From positions 7,451,157 through 7,515,156 of the forward strand of contig NC_054391.1 in assembly GCF_001625195.1 (NCBI RefSeq): DNA of 64,000 nucleotides, read 5' to 3'. Below the pieces are notes generated by a model. It worked only from the letters and a program-made list of their open reading frames with translations, searched no databases and had not been told where the DNA came from. Of the stretch, positions 57,345 through 64,000 are shown piece by piece; positions within the stretch are counted from its first letter, which is position 1; each line of letters starts with the position of its first letter. Both the position numbers and the translations under genes were made by a program. The stretch is from Drechmeria coniospora (taxonomy: Eukaryota; Ascomycota; Sordariomycetes; Hypocreales; Ophiocordycipitaceae).

Positions 57345-58963
57345 CCTCGAAGTTGTTTCTGTGGTCTCTTTCTAAATCTGCGGTTCGAAAGGTGGGTTGG
57401 GATGAGTTGCTGGTGGCTCGGTGGTAGGAGATCGGGAATGATGAGATGCGAGAGATGCGAAGGAGCGCCGAGTTTTCTGCGACAAACAGGCGGTGGTGGC
57501 GGTGATTTTAATGGCAAAGCGGGCAGCAGTCTTAGTGCGGAAGGCCAAGCGCTAACGTACAGTAACTGTACTTAAGTACAGTACGGAGTACTGCCGCCAG
57601 ATTAGCAGGTAAGGGCACTTGTATTACTACTTACTGTACATATACTTAAGTACTTATACACCAACGTACTCCGTACTTGCATGGTAATTAATACCCGGTA
57701 CACCTCATTCCCGTCAGAGGGTGCAGGCTCCTCTCAACATTGGCAGCTACCAATTAGTAGCTAGAGTAAGTAGGTAGGTTGGTATGTACCTAGGTACCTA
57801 GTACAGTAGAGACTACTGTAAGTACAGCACAGCGAGTACTGTAGATCAGGACCGCTAGGTGCCTTCGCCTGTCCCGCAACTTTCCTCAGCGACTGAGCTG
57901 CTCTGACTCCGCTACCGAGTGTTATGGCTTGACAGTCTTTGTCATCCATCTGAATCAGGCTTCTGGGGAGGAGTCATCGCCCGCATCAACGCAAAATACA
58001 ACCATGCAATCATCAAGCATGTACCATTTATTCGAACTTCGTCATCGCACCCATTCCCGGGTCATGACGCCCACTGCCCCTCCTTGCCCTCTTCAGGTCT
58101 TGGGCTGTCGGGAAAAGGGTGTGTGACTCAGGCCCTTCGCCGCCCACATGTGATGCGCTGGTGCCAATGCAATCCACTACTCCGTACAAGTATGACTCTT
58201 TCGCTTTTGTTGCCATCGACTTCCGTGCTGTGCTGGGTTACATTGCAGGCCAGGGGTTATTTTTAACCCCTGCATAGTACTCGCACATGTACGGAGTAAT
58301 ACTTGCTGTGTAAGTATACTTACACCTACACCTACAGAACTTATTACCCGTATTACTGTACAGTACTGTACAAGGACGGAACACGGAGCAAGTGCCACTT
58401 TCTTCCGCACATGAATGCTGCGCCGGAACCGCAAGAGAATTGGTCCCCTGAGCCAGCCGTGCTGTCCAAAGCCTACGACAATTATATGGCACCTTTCAAT
58501 GCTTCATTTATATCGCCTGCCATCTTAAACATTCCCATCGGCGCACGGGAGCAGCCTCAACTCCTTAGCGGCAGCGCCTAAACTAGCCATGCATGTATCG
58601 GACGTCTACTTGTATTGCCTGCAAACAACATGCTTCCTTCCTCTGCCAGTGCCTCCCACTGCCGACCAAACATCCCCATGTGGCAGCCGCATTCAAGTGA
58701 CGATGGCGAGCAACAAAGCAACCCGTCCCCATCTCGGCATGACCTGGGTGTTCCTTTCTTTCCTGGCCGCCTACGTGTGCATGCTTGCACTATGCTGCAT
58801 GTACGAGTAGGGCTTTTTCACATGGTCCACACCGGCGCCTTCATCAGCACCTGACGTCCTCTCACCTCGAGTGCCACGAAGCCTGCAAACCGCACCCTCA
58901 TAGTCTCCTTGGAAATGCCTGCGCGCGTCTCTGTTAGCACTTCTGAACTTCGGCGAGAAGGCA
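57345..58963. other. Intergenic: eIF6 promoter, Q/P-rich gene 3' flank
   Basis: No supported gene. GTAC words with TACGGAGTACTG at about 57580 and TACTCCGTACTT near 57667 lie in the eIF6 promoter; further elements at 58182 and 58290. ORFs of up to 115 codons are present but carry no domain. The final 100 bases form the 3' flank of the Q/P-rich gene. Confidence 0.5.
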
Positions 58964-61864
58964 TCACTGCCTCCCCTTGCTAGACTTGGGGGGGGGGGGG
59001 GCGTCACCGGCTTTCGTACTGGACGTACCGGGCTTGAGGTTGTCCCCCCGCAACTTGCCGCCCGATTCCTTGATCTTGACCGCATTGTCCTCATCTTCCT
59101 CACCAACGACATCTGTCTCTGACTTCTGAGAACCCAACGTCGGTAGCCCCGTCTTCTCCACTTCCATCAGGTGCGGATGCACCACATCCCCGGGCATCGG
59201 GTACGCGATGGCCACGTCCCGACTCTCGAGCGGCAGATTTGTTGCAATCGCCACCGCCAGCTCCGCGATCATCGACGTGCTGCCCTCGACACCCGGCGGC
59301 GGTGGGTTGGACAAGAAGCGGTACAAGTAGGCCGTCATGTTGGCCGTCGCCTTGCTCGTCAGCGTCGCCCGGTTGTCGGCCACGGTCGTCGCGCTCAGCT
59401 TCTTTTGCAACCCATCCAGCGTCGCCATCCTCCAGTTCACCACCTTGGTCGTCAACGCGTCGTACTCTGCCTGGCTATGCATCACGTGTGCGTTGCCCCG
59501 GATGCTGAGCTCGATCTCCTTCAGCTGCGAGCTGAGCTGAGGGTCTAGGCCGGGGTGGAAGCATCGGTTGAAAATCTCTTCGACGATCCATCGGGATACG
59601 ATGGCTCGGCCGACGGCCGTCATCTCTTGCTTCCCCGTCTTGAGCGCATCGGCGCTGGCGTATCCCTCGAGCCACTGGGGCAACGTGCTCCAGTCCTTGC
59701 GTATGTTGAAGGACAGGTTGTTGATTGCGCCGTTCAGGCGATTGAACCTCGTCATGTATTCGTTATCGTCCCAGGCTGTGCGCGATTGAGACATGCGCTG
59801 GTTGGCAACGGCGTTTTGAAGCGTTTCCACTTGATTCGAAAGTTGCTCTATCTGTGACTTTCCGTCAAAGTAGAGACGCTTCACGTTTTTGTACTTTGTC
59901 ACTGCCGTCGGTTCCGTCAGCATCGGCACCTCTCCGACGCAGAAGAAGAGAGACTCACAAAGTTCCTTGAACTGCTTCTCCCCCTCGGCATCGCGCTCCG
60001 CGTTCGACGGCTGGGGGCTGTTTCGGCCCTGGTCGTTGCCACCGGGTCCATCGAACTGTGCGGCCCTGTCACCCCGGTACGCCGGATTTGGTGGGGCAGA
60101 CGGAAGAGGGCTCATGGTATTCAAAGTCATGCTTCCTTGGCGATAGCTCGGAGGTGCAGCTGAAGTCGCTTCGGCCGGGCTCCGGAGAGCCTTGTCGGTG
60201 TCCATGCGGCGTCCAGGAGGAGCTGCTCCTGCGGGGTTTGGCATCACGAAATGCTGTTGTGGCTGTGGTTGTGGCTGTGGCTGTGACTGTGGCTGAACCA
60301 CTGTCGTTGTTTGAACGGCAGGCGATTTGCTCGTTGACGACGGGTCTTGAGGGTGAGCAGCCGCGGAGTACACCACAGGGGAGCTCGGCACAGATTGCTG
60401 CTGATCGACAGACCTCTGTTCTGTATCGATAATGAGCGACTCGCCCGAGAGCTGGGAAATAGTCTCGGCGTTCTGCTGCGGCTGCTGCTGCTGCTGTTGT
60501 TTCTGCTTCTGCCCTGCCGCCTGGTGACTTGGGACCGTGTGCTGGTCCAAGCTGGACGTATACGATCCTTGAATTGAGTTGCCGACGTACTGAAGTTGCT
60601 GCGGTGGCGGCGGCTGTGACTGCGGCAGGCGGCCCTCGGGTGGTAGTTGATGATCGTACGTGGCGGGCAGCAGCTCCTGGGGATCGTGACGAGCTCGTTG
60701 GTCTTGAACGTGTAATGTTCCGATGCGTTGCTGTGGCTGTTGCTGCGAGGCCGGCGGTTGCTGACCCTGCTGTTGCTGGGGTGGAGGGTGGATTGGGGTC
60801 AGAAAGTGCTCTTCGTCAAACGACGAGGTGTCGAGCTGCTCGCCGGGGATCTGGCGAATTGTCGTGTTCGCAGCGGTAGGCCGAGGTTCCTGTGGCGGGG
60901 GGGACGGTTAGGATCATATGCAGAATACGCATAGGGATGACGCTCGAACTCGACCTTGACCAACAGTGACGGCCGCTGGTTGCGGGCACCCTGGCGCGTC
61001 GACTTTGGCAGGCCTGTTGTCTCGAGGACCGGAGTAGCTCACCCTCTTGGAAGGCCTGGAGGCTAGGCCTACGGTGTTGTCGGAAGAGCCGTGTGCTTGC
61101 TGCTGCTGATTGTTTGTGGTGTCGTGGGAGCTACGAGTTGAGCTAAAGATGCCTTTGAACAGCTTGCGGGTCGATCGCTTTTCGGGGGCGTTCGTAGAGA
61201 TGGGCGACTGCTGATAACCGGCGGATCCGGCCAAGTCGTCGGTAGAGTCGGAAGGATAGAGCTGGCGTGCTTGCTGAGATGAAGGCTGGAGGGACTGATG
61301 CTGGCTGTGAATGGCTGCAGCGTAGCGCTGGTTTGCAGAGTCGGGGCCGGCACTACCAGCACTGCTAGCACAGTCGGTTGGGGTCTGAGGCTGCTGCTGC
61401 TTGAATCCCGACGACGATCCGCCGACGCCGACGCCGACGCCGACCACGGGCTGGATCTGAAGCGACGGCGGACGGTTGACACTTGGGTTGTAGAGGTGGG
61501 GGTGGGGGTTGGGCGGCTGTGGTGGTTGCTGATGGTGTTGTGGCTGTGGATGATGAAGCTGCTGCTGCTGCTGCAGGTCAATAAAGGATTCGCTGGAGCT
61601 GAGAGCAGTTGAGGATGACAAGGCTGATGAGGGGGTTGCTTCGACAGGCGAGCCTGTTGCTGCTGGTACTGGTGCCAGTGTTGGTGCTGCGCCCGCGAAG
61701 GCACCTGCGCTGGCACCTGTTCCGCTCTTGAGTGCAGTGACCGGGTCCAACCCTGTGCCCGAAGGTGCGGGGGAAGACACGGGAGACGCAGCAGGCGACG
61801 GCTCGGCTACTGCATGCTGCTGCGATCGGTTGTTGTGCTTGCCCAGGCGTCCAAAACCAGGCAT
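58964..61864 (-). CDS. Q/P-rich protein with conserved helical domain, unknown function
   Basis: I do not recognise a named family. Exon 1 61864-60950 and exon 2 60889-58964 join to about 946 residues. The acceptor at 60890-60892 is supported by a CTAAC branch-like site; the donor is less sure (60949 preferred, 60-base intron; other phase-0 GT sites exist nearby). Residues 1-300 are Ser/Ala/Gln/Pro-rich with runs QQQQQ and a VGVGVGVG stretch, and contain a conserved-looking TRKLFKGIFSS segment. Exon 2 opens with more Q/P-rich sequence (QPQPQPQ), then becomes ordered: QFKELCESLFFCVGEV, KYKNVKRLYFDGKSQIEQL, a coiled coil (QIEQLSNQVETLQNAVANQ), and NLSFNIRKDWSTLPQWL through VSRWIVEEIFNRCFHPGLD. 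A run of 14 G at 58988-59001 encodes the PPPP near the C-terminus. Confidence 0.7.
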
Positions 61865-63739
61865 CCTCAGGAAGCGTTACTCTCTGGCCCTATTATTCGG
61901 CTTGACTAGGTATGTTGTGCCAGTGGGAAAAGGAAAAGAGGCGCATGGAGGGAGGGACCAGGGAGGACGGTAGACGGGTCCAGCGGTGGGGGAGGTTCAA
62001 AATGAAGGGTGATAAAATGGTGCTGGTAAAAGCTGCAGCTGACCCGACTGAGCGAGATGTGTGAAGCTAGGTCGGTGAATGGTTGTCGGCGGGTGGACCT
62101 CGTCCCTCCTAACTCATCGTTCAACCCTCTTTGTGTATTTTTTTACTCCTAGAGTTTCAATCCCCTGATCTGGGGAGCAGCAGATCAATGCCCAGGATGA
62201 GAAGCAGGGCGATGTGGATGAATGGAGGGAGGGTCTGTCGGAGAAAGACAGTGACGAAGACCGAGACCTTGACAGTGAAAGAAGGTTTGGGTCGATGGGA
62301 GCGCTTGGTTCGCTGCATTGGGTACGGAGGAATTTACCTGCTAATACGGAGTAGTGCCCGCAGCTATGTACTTACAGGTACTTCTTCATGGACAGGTACC
62401 TCTAATATTACCTGCAGTGTACGGAGTACTTGCTTACTGTAATTACCAAATACGGAATACGGAGAACTCCTAACCTGCAAAACATGTACTAGGTACGCAC
62501 ACGATGTATTGACTAAGTACTGCGAACGGACACAAGATCTTGACACTGCCTAGTAGTTACCTACCTACCTAGTATTAGCATTCATTGTTTTTATAATACT
62601 ACCTTATTAGTTCTGCATCAGTACCATCAGTACTGATAAGTGTACGTACCCTATGCAAGGACATCCATCTGCTGCCAGGTACTGGTAATTAGTACCACTA
62701 CATGCAGAACTGAGAACATTGTGCGAGAACGAAGACGAATAAACGCACATGCCAGATATAGTTTGACAAAGTGGAAGAAACGTAACAGCTAGCTCTAGGC
62801 TCCACCTGCTGTTCAGGTTCTCAACGTATCCTGTCAGCTGTTTGTCTGCCTCACCTGATGTGTAATCGAGGTAAATACCACCGGTTCACATTGCTTGTAC
62901 ACGCCCACCCGTACCTTCATACTCCTGTACAGTGTGATATGATGGAGCAGAGAGCATGAGAAACTTACCAGTAAAAACTAGGGAATACCTCAGAATGTAC
63001 CTGGACTGACTGTACACGCAAGTATCTTGTCCCTATTTATAGGTTCAGAGCACTCCGTACTCCGTACTGTATATATTGCTTAAGGCCTGAGGATGAAAAG
63101 CAAGTCAATGGATACTTGAGGTCTGTACTCCGTACGGCGTACGGAGTATACGAGTAATTTGACTTGTTCTTGTACATTAAGGGGTTACATGTACATTTAC
63201 ATGTACATTATGGAGACTTACGGAGCACAAACGGGCAGGAAAGAACTTTCAAAACAAGTAAAAAGGAAAAAAGGCCTCGGTGGCTTGCACTCGTCCGAGC
63301 ATGCCTCTTCGGCCTAAAGCGCTAGGTGCCTCGTACCTGCACCAAGGTACTATAAGGTACAAGTAGAAGATACTTCGGTGCAGTCGGCAGCTTGGCCACA
63401 TGGGGGAACATTGCGGGGTAGTTCCCTCAAACACGGCATTACTCACTATTATTACTTATAATTCCACGTACGGAGTACTTACAGTACTCCGTATTACTGT
63501 GTACATTGACGCATGTGCTCCGTGCCGAGCAGTTAATTAGGAGACTTACACCACAACATCATCTTTATTGGCGTATTCCCTGGTGCCTCCAGTACTTAAG
63601 TATATCTTGGACATTACTTCCATGCTCAAATGCGAGCATTACTTGTCGCTGGTACGGAGTACAAGGCCAACTAACAGTTACCACTCTCCCCGCAGTTGGT
63701 CAAACCTGCGAGTCTACAGTACCAGCCTCACCTCTCAAA
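61865..63739. other. Divergent intergenic region, GTAC-rich
   Basis: Between the Q/P-rich gene and the P450. The first 400 bases are leader and promoter of the Q/P-rich gene. From about 62330 to 63500 GTAC words are dense, with TACGGAGTA elements at 62347 and 62420, and an inverted repeat TACTCCGTAC-GGC-GTACGGAGTA at 63126-63148. A further TACGGAGTAC lies at about 63653, some 80 bases before the P450 ATG. No ORF is supported. Confidence 0.55.
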
Positions 63740-64000
63740 ATGCTTCTCCCGTTTCCGTCACTTTGCATCGCCGTCGCGACAGGCATGCTGCTGGTCCATC
63801 TCACTCGATGCCTTCGCTCCCCGCTTCGCAAGGTGCCTGGACCAACCGCTTCGCTCTTCACGTCCTTTGTGCTGAAATGGAACGAACTCAACGCCCAAAG
63901 AACCAGCTATGTTCATCAGCTGCACAAGAAGCATGGCCCAGTTGTGCGACTGGCTCCAAACGAGGTTTCGTTCACCTCCTGGCCGGCATTGAAGGAGATT
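63740..64000 (+). CDS. Cytochrome P450, N-terminal fragment cut by window edge
   Basis: Membrane-anchored haem monooxygenase. The first 87 residues lie in the window and the frame stays open to base 64000. Residues 1-25 (MLLPFPSLCIAVATGMLLVHL) form a hydrophobic ER anchor. A basic patch (RCLRSPLRK) and the PGP-type hinge (VPGP) follow, then YVHQLHKKHGPVVRLAPNEVSFTS, the standard fungal P450 opening that contains the first beta strands. The haem-cysteine motif lies beyond the window, so function and the exact CYP family cannot be named. ATG 63740 has an A-rich CAAA ATG context. It is the only gene here that could belong to specialised metabolism. Confidence 0.85.
   Translation, partial: MLLPFPSLCIAVATGMLLVHLTRCLRSPLRKVPGPTASLFTSFVLKWNELNAQRTSYVHQLHKKHGPVVRLAPNEVSFTSWPALKEI

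Overview
This window is nuclear DNA of a filamentous ascomycete, most likely a Sordariomycete and plausibly Hypocreales. The evidence is intron-split genes with short introns (mostly 48-80 bp, GT-AG with a few probable GC-AG), NNC-biased codons, fungus-specific families (2EXR, DUF2420-type, Gtr2, Vma22, Ret2) and compact genes separated by AT-richer, GTAC-rich intergenic DNA. The organism assignment is inference from protein style; no marker locus is present. I found no rRNA, tRNA, CRISPR array or recognisable transposon.

Layout, left to right: pyruvate dehydrogenase E1-alpha (+), DNA ligase I (+), a CLC chloride channel/exchanger (-), a neurochondrin-family protein (+), a Vma22-like V-ATPase assembly factor (-), then a 5 kb gene-poor gap. 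Next come Cdc42 (+), an agmatinase-like ureohydrolase (+), cytosolic Asn-tRNA synthetase (+), and a 4.2 kb gap/leader. Then a four-RRM Nrd1-like protein (+), a histidine acid phosphatase (-), an LCAT-like alpha/beta hydrolase (+), a 2EXR-domain protein (-), and a 6 kb gap containing a minisatellite. Then Gtr2 Rag GTPase (+), APC/C subunit Apc4 (-), coatomer delta Ret2 (-), a small uncertain ORF (-), a DUF2420-type acidic protein (+), eIF6 (-), a long Q/P-rich protein with a conserved helical domain (-), and the 5' end of a cytochrome P450 (+) cut by the window edge.

The content is mostly conserved housekeeping genes and they do not form one operon-like pathway. Loose functional pairs exist (V-ATPase assembly factor and CLC transporter for organelle acidification; Gtr2 for TORC1 signalling; Ret2 for COPI traffic), but adjacency is probably incidental.

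The most unusual signal is non-coding. A word family built on GTAC, with core TACGGAGTAC / GTACTCCGTA, recurs some fifty or more times between genes, sometimes as near-perfect inverted repeats. By eye it occurs in every divergent intergenic region and in none of the six convergent ones. Other points of interest are a start codon alone in its own exon (ret2), probable GC-AG introns, a dual mitochondrial/nuclear start in DNA ligase I with a PCNA-binding box built across a splice junction, and repeated DDDL-x-Y-x-DD and EID[WY] short motifs in the DUF2420-type protein. Exon coordinates were derived by hand by matching reading phase and family conservation; all complete gene models close in frame.
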